Assembly (NCBI GenBank): GCA_951804985.1
Contig: OX638130.1
Coordinates: 37,596,894-37,660,893, forward strand
Length of the DNA stretch: 64,000 nt
Direction of reading: 5' to 3'
Origin: Dryomyza anilis
Taxonomy: Eukaryota > Arthropoda > Insecta > Diptera > Dryomyzidae
Made by a program: the position numbers and the translations under genes. Below the pieces are notes generated by a model. The model searched no databases and had not been told where the DNA came from. It saw only the letters and a list, made by a program, of their open reading frames with translations. Below are positions 1-9,662 of this stretch, piece after piece; positions within the stretch are counted from its first letter, which is position 1; each line of letters starts with the position of its first letter.

Positions 1-119
1 AAAGAAAGAAAATCTAATCGAACTCGGACATTTCAGAAGTTCCAAGGATTACGTATTTTCTCGAAAACGATCTCAACCCTTAATTAAAAAAAAACAATAA
101 GACGTTTTTCAATCGTTTT

Positions 120-460
120 CACAACGTCATAAACTAGAAATGTATTATGGATGAATGGACCATTCAATTACCATTCAATAACACTATATGTTTACATAAG
201 ATACAAATCGTCATAAACTATAAATTTTATGACGGTTGCATTTACCTTTATTCTATTATAATAACTAAAAAGAGGTAAATATAAAAACGATCCACACTGC
301 GACAGACAGGTGCACATGAAATTGACAGTTCGGTTTCGGACATTTTAATGACAGGTTCAAAGATCATGTTTGTTCTTGAAAAGGATCAATAGAAAAATCA
401 ATAGAAAACCTTTTTATGATCTTTTTAATGACGTCATAAACTAAAAATTTTAAAAAAAAT
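120..460. repeat. Degenerate ~90-bp minisatellite, copy A
   Basis: Imperfect units recur that combine 'cgtcataaactagaaat', 'cggttgcatttacctt', 'tctattataataacta' and 'ataaaaacgatcc'. Copy A has fewer units than copy B, and the difference in unit number accounts for part of the length difference between the two copies. No coding frame runs through it. Confidence 0.55.
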
Positions 461-963
461 TTAAAAACACTGATCTCTCTCTGAGCCTTTGCAGACTCTC
501 GTAAAAACACTGATCCCACCCAATTCTAATACCAGAACCTGAAGCATGTATTCTCATGTATTCGAAAACTGTATGATACTAGTCTATAAAATTGATCCCA
601 TACATTACATGATACCAACAAAAGCAAAATAAAAATACCAACATGAATTCCAACTAGTAATTCTAAATGGGAATTCCAGCAAGTATTTTAACAAGTGTTC
701 TAATAGGAATTCCAATACGTAGTTGAATAAACTTCAATTAAACGTAGCTTGGCGCTCTTTTTGCCAAAGGGCTTATGACATTTCAACATAAGTATCAGGG
801 GTCCCATATCTATTCTACTTTTTGCCTGCGGCGCTCTATAGGTCTCCAAGTGAATTGGAACTCACAGTTAGGACCCCAGTGTAATCCAATTAGATTCCAC
901 AACTTCCAATTTGATCCAAGTAGAATCCAATTGGAAATTGGGGCCAGATTCGGGGCTGCCTAT

Positions 964-1452
964 CTATATTACTGTAGTGCCTAACGTCCTTACGCATCCA
1001 CCAAAAGCTCCATTAAAATCTTTCTTACTATTCTTGTCAAAATCCGGTAGTTGCGTCATTGCACCTTCTTTTATTATGCTTGCATCTGCTTCTGAGTCTA
1101 CTAGTAATATGAGTTTTCCATTTTTAGCTGCCTTGCAAGGTACTTTAATGAACACGTCACTGGCATTAGACAATTTGAAGCAGCCCCCCTTTCTATTGTA
1201 TATTTTGTTAATTCTTTTTTTATTTAATCCACTCAACTGTTGTCTGATTTTTTTATCATAACATGTTATAAAATTTCCAAATTTTTTCAACATTCCTGTA
1301 AACATATTGTTCACGTTTTGGCCTATTTGCATTTCTTCCCATACACATCTTTGCCGATTAGTTTCATCTGCTACGAATTTAATCATTTTTGCCCCTAATG
1401 CTATTATCATATATATAAAGAAATGTATTAATGCAAAATTTACCATTGTCAC
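964..1452 (-). pseudogene. pol: Gypsy aspartic protease fragment, copy A
   Basis: This is a 162-codon open stretch. The retropepsin-like core lies about two thirds along, where the hydrophobic strand LILLV is followed by D-S-E-A-D-A-S-I. In active enzymes of this family the triad is D-S/T-G, so the glycine has become glutamate and the protease is probably inactive. Gypsy D carries the same downstream block (GAFGGCVRT), then continues; here the homology stops at that point and pol is missing. Confidence 0.7.
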
Positions 1453-1739
1453 TCTCTCATAATCAAACCTTCCGACGTCTGATTTGCAATATTTTCCTCC
1501 ACCGGTATTCTCTTATTTTTAGGAGTTTGGGTAGTTAATGTGATCACAGACCCTTCAGCCTTGTGATTTACTATTTCTATCCTTTTTGACCTAATTTTCC
1601 TATTTTTAATTGGTCCCCAGCTTACTGGCCTTGGCTGGGCCCTTGGTAGTTTCCATTGTTTTGATTATTCTCTCTCGCCAGATAATCCCTCTTGGCGTAG
1701 CAATTAGTTTCCACATGACAAGATTCGTGCCCATATTTT

Positions 1740-2021
1740 TCACACTCTATACAAAACGGTGTGTTTTTCATTCGTACATTCGTCTCGTATATGTCCCTTT
1801 TTCTGGCAAAAAGAGCATGTTGGTCGTATTTTTGATCCTTCTGTTTTATTTTGAGTTGATATTTTGTAATTCAGTGGGGTAATTTGAAAATGATTGTTTT
1901 GAATACTAATCGTTGGGCTGGTTACAGATCGTTGTTCGAAACTGTACACTTCCTCGGGGAATCTCGGACCCCCTTGAATTTTTATCTGGGCCTTTAATGC
2001 TTCATCTAATAAATAATTCAA
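1740..2021 (-). pseudogene. gag: Gypsy gag C-terminal part with zinc knuckle, copy A
   Basis: The frame shows a CCHC nucleic-acid-binding knuckle, CSFCQKKGHIRDEC, near its end. Compared with gypsy D a 1-2 nt shift follows, so the second knuckle (C-x2-C-x4-H type) is out of frame. In this copy about 215 bp of downstream gag is deleted, joining 'ccacatgac' to 'aagattcg' near 1718. Confidence 0.7.
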
Positions 2022-2108
2022 GTTTTCTGCTTTGCTACTTAATAATAGAACCTTTATTGTGGGATCTTTTACACCTACCTTGAATGCTGTCAGAACGGAG
2101 TTTACTAG

Positions 2109-2530
2109 AGTTTACAAAAGTAGTCATTTTTAAATATGTTTATCTTAGAACGTCAAATAACTCCTCTAAATCATTGAACTTTCTTGTGCGGACTAGATCA
2201 TAAGCGTCACCAAGAAGATGCAGTTTGACACAGCTAATGAATTCTTCTTTGTTTTCTTGTGTAATTTTCAGACTTGCTAACGCACAACCGTCCATGAATC
2301 TATAAAGTTCAGTTTTAACGGACGGTGATTCCGATCCCATAAAAAATGAAACCACACTTCCTACGTATTTCGCTACAGTATCTTACGACATTTCTAATGT
2401 TGTCTCCGGTGCTTGTTTTTTATCAAACTTTCCTTCAATCTGTAATGCCTCCTTATGATATAATGATGTTTCGTGGGCTAGCTTAATTCCCGATTCTAAA
2501 AATCTGATTTTCGAACCTAATTCCCTTACT
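2109..2530 (-). pseudogene. gag: Gypsy gag capsid-like part, copy A
   Basis: The protein shares the block ESPSVKTELYRF and the block around HLLGDAYDLVRTRKF with copy B and with gypsy C gag. A stop follows DVLR and the reading then jumps to the FKVGVKD block. Gypsy C shows about 60-70 codons between these points, so this copy has an internal gag deletion. The N-terminal coiled coil is cut at 2531 where foreign sequence begins. Confidence 0.7.
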
Positions 2531-3881
2531 TTGATTACATACACATTTATACTAAATTGTGTATTGTTTTTTTTTAAAGATTTGAATATCTCTTAACCAT
2601 TGTTGGAAAATTCATATCTGAAAAATCAATGATAAAACCTCCATATCGAATTTTATCGGAGCTTATATCATTGATTTTATAATATTGTGGATTAATTAAA
2701 TTACGCATTCTTTCTGGCCGGTCAACTTTGCTAGCAATTGCGGCGAGTACAGCCCATTTAAAGCAGTACACATCATAATTTTTTTTTTACATTTGTTGTT
2801 GCTGCTTTTGCATTTATGTCAGCTGGTAAAGAAATATAAGATCCTACTGGTATGTATTGTAACTTTAGAATTTTGGATTCTAAGAATTTAAATTCTGCTA
2901 TAGCCCATCCGCTGTCCTTCTCCTGAAATTCACTGGTCTGCTTAATAAATTCATCCAAAAATGAATCCAACACTGAATCAATATTATATATGGAAACAAA
3001 CGGAATTGAGAAATGTTTTAATGTCATAACCATTTCTTCATTATTGGTTTTGACATATTCTCCATATAGAACCACATTCATTTTTATTGATTCAAACTCA
3101 ATAATATTAGTTTGAACAATACTTTTTTAAAAAGCCTTTCAAATCATTATAAAATTTTTTAACTCAAATTTAATTTTTTAAATTGCTGACAATTTTATAA
3201 TGACGGCATACCCTGTTATTTCGGGGTGATATTAGAAAAACATTTTCATTAATAAATGTTGCAGCTTTCTCCTTATGAGCATTCGTTCTTGAGCGCATTT
3301 TAAAATGATTCACCGGAATGCTAATGTGACAAATAGAGCAATATTTTTCCTCAAATATTATTCTTTTCCTTTTGGGTTGATTTGCAAGTTTCTCTTGCAC
3401 CATTTCTCTTATTTATATTAGATGATGTTGGTTTGTTGCATCTAATTTCATATTCATCATCAGAGATACTTATAATACTTGAATCTTGTTGCCTGCTTGG
3501 TGCTGCTTGTTGTCTGCTTGGTGCAGCTTGCTGTCTGATAGGTACTGCTGCATGATACGTGCTTGGTATCTGCTAGGTGCTGCTGCGAGCGTCATAGTCC
3601 CTGAATGCCAATTTTTCGCCATTGAATCGGATTCATGCTTCGGTTTTAAAAAGATATTGAAGATTTGATTACACTTATTACACAGGAACATGTTTGTATT
3701 GTTTTTATTTATTTTGTTTTGAAATTTAACAAAAAAAATTTATAAAATATATATTATTTTATTAACTAGATTTAAAAAAATAATAACTTTTTAACACTTT
3801 ATTTAAACTTTAAATAAAATTTTACAAGAAAATTTACTCAATGCACACGTTAAGTGGAGGAGCGATTTGTAACTGATTCCA
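2531..3881 (-). other. Foreign segment between gypsy units A and B
   Basis: The sequence has no match to the flanking gypsy units. It contains the decayed ORF described separately (2574-3691) and, at 3692-3881, AT-rich DNA without a frame. It is joined to unit A inside gag and to unit B exactly where the homology with position 1 begins. Confidence 0.6.
2574..3691 (-). pseudogene. Decayed zinc-finger ORF of DNA-polymerase-B-associated family
   Basis: The reading order on the minus strand is: an N-terminal finger-like block (MFLCNKC...), a second finger with YCSICHISIPVNHF and a following TNAHK, then a conserved region ending in the motif CFKWAVLAAI. I recall this finger plus C-F-x-W-A-x-L-A arrangement from large uncharacterised arthropod proteins that often carry a protein-primed (type B) DNA polymerase domain, as in Polinton- or adintovirus-like elements; this is from memory and unverified. 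Only the N-terminal part remains. It is broken by a stop near 3470 and by a one-base shift in an A9 run near 2781-2789. It could instead be an old host gene relic. Confidence 0.35.
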
Positions 3882-4009
3882 AAAGAAAGAAAATCTAATC
3901 GAACTCGGACATTTCAGAAGTTCCAAGGATTACGTATTTTCTCGAAAACGATCTCAACCCTTAATTAAAAAAAAAACAATAAGACTTTTTCAATCGTTTT
4001 CACAACGTC

Positions 4010-4510
4010 ATAAACTAGAAATATTATGGATGGATGGACCATTCAATTACCATTCAATAACACTATATGTTTACATAAGATACAAATCGTCATATACTAG
4101 AAATTCTATTATAATAACTATTCTATTATAATAACTAAAAAGAGGTCAATATAAAAACGATCCCACACTGCGACAGACAGGTGCACATTAAATTGACAGT
4201 TCGGTTTCGGACATTTTATGGCAGGTTCAAGGATCATGTTTGTTCTTGAAAAGGATCAATAGAAAACCTTTTTATAATCTTTTTAATGACGTCATAAACT
4301 AGAAATTTTATCACGGTTGCATTTACCTTTTGTTCTATTGTAATAACTAAAAAAGGTCAATATAAAAATGATCCCATTTCTTTTATTACGGTTGCATGAA
4401 CCTTTGTTCTAACTAAAAAGGGTAATATAAAAACGATCCCACCCTCTGGTATAATTAAAAAGGTCAATATAAAAAAAATATTCCACTATCTTCAAGTACC
4501 TGCAATAGGT
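4010..4510. repeat. Degenerate ~90-bp minisatellite, copy B
   Basis: Three to four imperfect units combine 'gacgtcataaactagaaat', 'cggttgcatttacctt', 'tctattataataacta' and 'aatataaaaacgatccca'. It is the longer version of the array seen at 120-460. Confidence 0.6.
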
Positions 4511-5074
4511 ATACATGATTTTTTCTCTGCGTCTCTTGCAGACTCTCGCAAAAACACTGATCTCTCTCTGAGCCTTTGCAGACTCTCGTAAATACACTGA
4601 TCCCACCCAATTCTAATACCTGAACCTGAAGCATGTATTCTCATGTATTCGAAAACTGTATGATACTAGTCTCTACAATTGATCCCATACATTACATGAT
4701 ACCAACAAAAGCAAAATAAAAATACCAACATGAATTCCAACTAGTAATTCTAAAATTATTCTAATAGGAATTCCAGCAAGTATTCTAACAAGTGTTCTAA
4801 TAGGAATTCCAATACGTAGTTGAATAAACTTCGATTAAACGTAGCTTGGCGCTCTTTTTGCCAAAGGGCTTATGACATTTCAACAGAAGTATCAGGGGTC
4901 CCATATCTATTCTACTGCCTGCGGCGCTCTTTTTGCCTGCGGCGCTCTATAGGTCTCCAAGTGAATTGGAACTCACAGGTAGAACCCCAGTGTAATCCAA
5001 TTAGATTCCTCAACTTCCAATTTGATCCAATTAGAATACAATTGGAAGGTGGGGCCAGATTCGGGGCTCCCTAT

Positions 5075-5458
5075 CTATATTACTGTAGTGCCTAACGTCC
5101 TTACGCATCCACCAAAAGCTCCATTAAAATCTTTCTTACTATTCTTGTCAAAATCCGGTAGTCGCGTCATTGCACCTACTTTTATTATGCTTGCATCTGC
5201 TTCTGAGTCTACTAGTAATATGAGTTTTCCATTTTTAGCTGCCTCGCAAGGTACTTTAATGAACACGTCACTGACATTAGACAATTTGAAGCAGCCCCCC
5301 TTTCTATTGTTTATTTTGTTAATTCTTTTTTTATTTAATCCACTCAACCGTTGTCTGATTTTTTTATCATAACATGTTATAAAATTTTCAAATTTTTTCA
5401 ACATTCCTGTAAACATATTGTTCACGTTTTGGCCATTTGCATTTCTTCCCATACACAT
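5075..5458 (-). pseudogene. pol: Gypsy aspartic protease fragment, copy B
   Basis: The sequence is nearly identical to the fragment at 964-1452, including the D-S-E change at the catalytic triad and the abrupt end after GAFGGCVRT. A one-base change upstream shortens the open stretch to 127 codons. Confidence 0.7.
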
Positions 5459-5858
5459 CTTTGCCGATTAGTTTCATCTGCTACGAATTTAATCATTTTT
5501 GCCCCTAATGCTATTATCATATATATAAAGAAATGTATTAATGCAAAATTTACCATTGTCACTCTCTCATAATCAAACCTTCCGACGTCTGATTTGCAAT
5601 ATTTTCCTCCACCGGTTTTCTCTTTTTTTTAGGAGTTTGGGTAGTTAATGTGATCACAGACCCTTTAGCCTTGTGATTTACTATTTCTATCTTTTTTGAC
5701 CTAATTTTCCTATTTTTAATTGGTCCCCAGCTTACTGGCCTTGGCTGGGCCCTTGGTAGTTTCCATTGTTTTGATTATTCTCTCTCGCCAGATACTCCCT
5801 CTTGGCGTAGCAATTAGTTTCCACATGACCAAGTCTACGACACTAATCACATTTTAAA

Positions 5859-6342
5859 TTATTCATGGGGTATTCCCATTGGTATTGTTATTATTTCTAT
5901 TATATTAGTACGGTACGTAGTGTTATGTCCTGTTTGCAAATTGTTGTTTAAAAATTCCCTTTTAACGACTGAATGGTTTTGTGTACGTCCAAACCCTTCC
6001 TTATTTTGAGTTTCTAATCTAATGGAAGCAAACCTCCAACTAGATTCGTGCCCATATTTTTCACACTCTATACAAAACGGTGTGTTTTTCATTCGTACAT
6101 TCGTCTCGTATATGTCCCTTTTTCTGGCAAAAAGAGCATGTTGGTCGTATTTTTGATCCTTCTGTTTTATTTTGAGTTGATATTTTGTTATTCAGTGGGG
6201 TAGTTTGAAAATGATTGTTTTGAATACTATTCGTTGGACTGGTTACAGATCGTTGTTCGAAACTGTACACTTCCTCGGGGAATCTCGGACCCCCTTGAAT
6301 TGTTATCTGGGCCTTTAATGCTTCATCTAATAAATAATTCAA
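5859..6342 (-). pseudogene. gag: Gypsy gag C-terminal part with two zinc knuckles, copy B
   Basis: Two overlapping frames together cover the region. The first ends just after the CSFCQKKGHIRDEC knuckle; the second starts with the equivalent of NTPFCIECEKYGHESSW, the second knuckle. Gypsy D has the second knuckle and the sequence just before it (RKNTPFC) in one frame, which places a 1-2 nt indel here near 6075. The shift is shared with copy A. Confidence 0.7.
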
Positions 6343-6460
6343 GTTTTCTGCTTTGCTACCTAATAATAGAACCTTTATAGTGGCATCTTTTACACCTACC
6401 TTGAATGCTGTCAGAACGGAGTTTACTAAAGTTTACTAAAGTAATCATTTTTAAATATGT

Positions 6461-6913
6461 TTATCTTAGAACGTCAAATAACTCCTCTAAACCATTGAAC
6501 TTTCTTGTGCGGACTAGATCATAAGCGTCACAAAGAAGATGAAGTTTGACACAGCTAATGAATTCTTCTTTGTTTTCTTGTGTAATTTTCAGACTTGCTA
6601 ACGCACAACCGTCCATGAATCTATAAAGTTCAGTTTTAACGGACGGTGATTCCGATCCCATAAAAAATGAAACCACACTTCCTACGTATTTCGCTACAGT
6701 ATCTAACGACATTTCTAATGTTGTCTCCGGTGCTTGTTTTTTATCAAACTTTCCTTCAATCTGTAATGCCTCCTTATGATATAATGATGTTTCGTGGGCT
6801 AGCTTAATTTCCGATTCTAAAAATCTGATTTTCGAACCTAATTCCCTTACTTTATTATTGGCTTCTTCTAATGTTTCGAATTCTAGTCTGGGCTCATCAT
6901 TTAATTTCACCAT
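6461..6913 (-). pseudogene. gag: Gypsy gag N-terminal and capsid part, copy B
   Basis: This 150-codon stretch starts with an ATG at 6913. Residues about 12-45 are rich in E, K and L with heptad spacing and look like a coiled coil. The capsid-like region follows (SESPSVKTELYRFMDGC, then KLHLLCDAYDLV). The stop after DVLR marks the internal deletion shared with copy A; gypsy C continues for about 60-70 more codons. Confidence 0.75.
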
Positions 6914-7052
6914 TTATTTACTGCTTTTACTCAAACTTACTAAAATTGACTCAATATTTAATTATATCTTCCTTTCCACTTCTGTGTTTCTTCATTTTTT
7001 TTTTTAATGCTCCTTCAAATTCGTCTTTCAGTCCTTTTTGTAGATTCTTGAA

Positions 7053-7068
7053 TAACTGGCTGCGCCAA
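7053..7068 (-). promoter_or_regulatory. Primer binding site, gypsy copy B
   Basis: The minus strand reads TTTTGGCGCAGCCAGTT directly after the LTR end ...CAACA. TGGCGCAG-C/T-C is the tRNA-Ser-type primer site typical of the 17.6/297 group. Gypsy C and D have the same site. Confidence 0.65.
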
Positions 7069-7070
7069 AA

Positions 7071-7560
7071 TGTTGTGGGCTCTACGGGGTCCTTTTGTAC
7101 TTGTCTTTTATTGATGAATTATTTTTAAATATTTTTACAAGCTTGAGTTTAAACTGAAAACACGTCTGCTCTCTAAGGCAGTTAAAATCATAATGCTTAA
7201 AATCTAAACTTAACATCTACTCATCACCTCGGAATCGTGCGACTCACGAACCCCTTGCTTATACTTAGTTCTTAAAACACAACTCATAAATGCAAGCAAG
7301 CATATTCTTAAATCTACGTACTACTAAAAACCTCCTGAACCCCACATCGGATATTACTTAATATTGTGAAATCATTAACTGAGAAAACTCCAATGTGCTA
7401 AATTCTTAATTGGTTCCCATGATTTTCTGCCCTATGTTCTGAATAGGAGCGACAACCATTCACATAATGTTAATGTATATGTTGTAATGTAAACGTTAAA
7501 CATACTATGTAAATACACGTCAAGGAATAAAAAAAATGCTGTCGTTAATCTTGACTTAAA
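7071..7560 (-). repeat. 5' LTR of gypsy copy B (far end uncertain)
   Basis: The LTR terminus TGTTGTGGGCTC on the plus strand abuts the primer site. No second LTR copy exists in the window, so the outer end is a guess based on the ~485-523 bp LTRs of gypsy C and D. From about 7560 to 7795 I see only AT-rich sequence without features. Confidence 0.4.
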
Positions 7561-7794
7561 TTACAACCAATGCTTATGTTGTTGCACACTTGCTAGCGCG
7601 TGTCTCGGATCAAATTGCAACAATGCATTTTTCGTTGCTTTTAAGCAGACTTAATTTTATCTCCTGAAAGTATGCACTCATAAACATTATGCACTTGTTC
7701 CAGTTACGTCGTTGACGTTATGTTAAGTTAACATGCATATGTACTGGTTATATGCAGGCTTCTTAAATACATAAAAAAAACGTTTCTGATTCAC

Positions 7795-8430
7795 AAAAGC
7801 TTCTACGAGCGCCAAGACAACGCATAAGAGCGTTTTCCCCGTCACGATAACAAAATCGTGGTAGGCGATTTTAACGCCAAGTTGGGCAGAGAAGCCATCT
7901 ATTATCACACAATCGGAAAATTTAGCCTCCATGCCAACACTTCCAATAACGGAACGAGGCTAATCGACTTCGCCGCAGCACGAAACATGGTAGTTAGTAG
8001 CACTAGATTCGAATATTTGGATACCCACAAGGCCACATGGTTGTCGCCCGATCAAAAAACACGAAACCAAATAGATCGCGTTGTGATTGACGGAAGGCAC
8101 GCTTCGAGCGTTATGGACGTACGCACTATCCGAGGTGCCAATATGGACTCGGATCATTACCTTGTAGCAGCCAAGGTCCGCACACGCTTAACCGCTGCGA
8201 AGAACGTACGGAAACAAACGCAGAGAAAGCTAGACGTCGGAAAGCTGCAATCACAACAGACAACGCAAGCCTTTTCCACTCGACTCTCACACCTAATTAG
8301 ACAAAGCACTCCTCCTCTCGATAATATAAGCGCGCAGTTGAACCATGTCTCCTGTTCTATGCGTACGGCTGCCGAAGCGGTGCTTGACCGCAACTCCACA
8401 GATAGAGAAGTAAACCGCCACGTAAATTAG
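7795..8430 (+). pseudogene. LINE apurinic-type endonuclease fragment
   Basis: The frame shows the GDFNAKLG motif of the endonuclease/exonuclease/phosphatase fold near 7865 and the C-terminal SDHYLVAAKVR motif near 8150, with WLSPDQKTRNQIDRVV between them. These are the metal-binding/catalytic motifs of LINE endonucleases, of the type annotated as craniofacial development protein 2-like. The N-terminal part is missing, one stop interrupts the upstream extension near 7825, and the reverse transcriptase is absent. At 8431 the sequence switches to copia DNA on the other strand. Confidence 0.75.
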
Positions 8431-8671
8431 CTGTTGTGATCAGTTCACCATCCCAGATAATAGTTGCTTCCTTCTTATGGAATATTACCTCAATTCCAGC
8501 TGGAGTGAGCTTCCGAACAGACAGCAAATTGTCCCGCAACTCTGGAACATACAACACGTCCTTCATAACTAACTGCACACCTTTGTCGCTTAGACCAATG
8601 ATTTTCCCTGAGCTCTTCGCAATCAGGGATTGGTTATCCTTTGCGACGTTGATTAAAATTAGATTTTCCAA
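8431..8671 (-). pseudogene. pol: Copia gag-pre-integrase region fragment
   Basis: The protein contains VLYVPELRDNLLSVRKLT followed by IIWDGELI, the signature of the gag-pre-integrase domain of copia polyproteins, which lies just after the protease. The frame is cut at the junction with the LINE fragment. Confidence 0.75.
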
Positions 8672-8692
8672 CTCCTGTAGCTCCAGAAAATA

Positions 8693-9470
8693 CTACTTCT
8701 CGTTAGCTAAATGGTCATTTGCTCCAGAACCCAACTTGAATTTGAGTTCTGAACTCGTTGCGCTTGCTGCACAACTATCAGCCATGAAGCATATCCTTGA
8801 CAACAATCGCTTCTCCTTGACAACAATCTCTCGCTCTATGTCTAGTCTTAGAACATTTAAAGCACTTGCCTTGAAATTTAGCGACTTTCTTGAAATGTTT
8901 TCTTCCAGAAAACGCGGTCTTCTCTCTAACGTCTTCCACTTGACGATCACACAGCTTTGTTTCTTCTGCCAGCAGCTTTTCCTTCGCAACATTAAATGTT
9001 AGCTTGCCGTCTTCCAAGTTCTGCAGGGCGGTGACGAGCGGATCAGATTTTTCCGGCAATGTCAAAAATGCCTGCGCCAACAAATCGCTCTTCTCTAGTG
9101 TAGCGCCCGATGTTCTGAGCAGTCTCACCAAACCCTCAAACCCCATCAAATGAGCCGTTGCCGTATCGCCTTCCTTAATGCGAAGCTTTGTTAGCTGCTT
9201 TCGCACTAGCAGTTGACACACAACGGATTTCATCGCGAACGCTGACTGCATACTCTGCCACATCTGCTTTGCCGTGTCCTTGTCTCGAATATAATTAAGG
9301 TAAACGTTGTGTATAAATCCCACCAAACGACTTCGCCTTCCTGTCCATTTTCAAAAATTCTGCTCTAGCTCCTGCATCCGATGGTGGGTCGTGCGTTAAT
9401 ACGCTCACCACAGTTAGCGCGTCCAGGTGTGTTCGCATACGAAATTGCCACTCGTCGAAACAGCTGCAGT
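8693..9470 (-). pseudogene. gag: Copia gag with zinc knuckle
   Basis: The N-terminal block (EWQFRMRTHLDAL) is followed by the helical UBN2-type copia gag core (KQMWQSMQSAF, LTKLRIKEGD, LTLPEKSDPLVTAL) and a CCHC knuckle CFKCSKTRHRARDC near 8842. The real frame is broken at least twice: a shift near 9310 between the N-terminal block and the core, and another in the protease linker near 8780. Gag packages the element RNA in cytoplasmic virus-like particles. Confidence 0.8.
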
Positions 9471-9497
9471 ATTACGTATGAGGATTCCCTCATGCCG

Positions 9498-9506
9498 CCC
9501 ATAACC
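9498..9506 (-). promoter_or_regulatory. Copia-type primer binding site
   Basis: The minus strand reads GGTTATGGGC just downstream of the presumed LTR end. GGTTATGGG is the half-tRNA initiator-Met primer site of copia. The second copia element here has the same site next to a confirmed LTR. Confidence 0.6.
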
Positions 9507-9509
9507 TAC

Positions 9510-9662
9510 TGGAACTCAATAAATGGTTCGGAGTTGGGGTTTTTTTATAAAACAGAATTTATTTCAATGTCTCTCGTACAAAATTATAATTCGAATGTGA
9601 AAAATTTGAAAGCAAATTTTTTCTTTACAACATTTAAAAATACGATTGCTGAGTTTTTCAAT
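9510..9662 (-). repeat. Probable copia 5' LTR remnant
   Basis: About 150 bp of AT-rich sequence lie between the primer site and the octamer array, starting TGGAACTCAATAAATGG on the plus strand. There is no partner LTR in the window, so the identity rests on position only. The array begins inside or at its outer edge. Confidence 0.35.

Larger units (their letters stand above)
1..2530 (-). mobile_element. Defective gypsy-derived unit, copy A
   Basis: The stretch aligns with 3882-6852 almost base for base, with two short deletions in this copy: about 220 bp near 450 and about 215 bp near 1718 where gag sequence is missing. On the minus strand it reads gag (2530 to about 1740), then a protease fragment (1452-964), then non-coding sequence to position 1. 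Reverse transcriptase and integrase are absent. At 2531 the gag is cut and unrelated sequence follows. The left end is outside the window. Homology to copies C and D shows it derives from a 17.6/297-like Ty3/gypsy element. Confidence 0.75.
3882..7560 (-). mobile_element. Defective gypsy-derived unit, copy B
   Basis: This is the longer of the two tandem units. On the minus strand it has a 5' LTR (from 7071 upward; far end unclear), a tRNA-Ser-like primer site, gag (6913 to about 5860), a protease fragment (5458-5075), then the same non-coding tail as copy A. It shares all of copy A's major lesions: gag deletion, gag frameshift, protease glycine to glutamate, and loss of pol. The two therefore descend from an already defective parent. 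Confidence 0.75.
8431..9506 (-). mobile_element. Copia-type fragment (5' part)
   Basis: The minus strand reads primer site (9498-9506), gag, zinc knuckle, and the start of the protease/pre-integrase region, then stops at 8431. It is a 5' fragment of a Ty1/copia element; integrase, reverse transcriptase and RNase H are lost. Confidence 0.75.

Noticed and set aside
775..984. Short ORFs over the tail of units A and B (also 4820-5095)
   Set aside because: The frames differ between the two copies and have no family features.
8436..9002. 188-codon plus-strand ORF
   Set aside because: It lies opposite the copia gag and pre-integrase frames, which carry real motifs.
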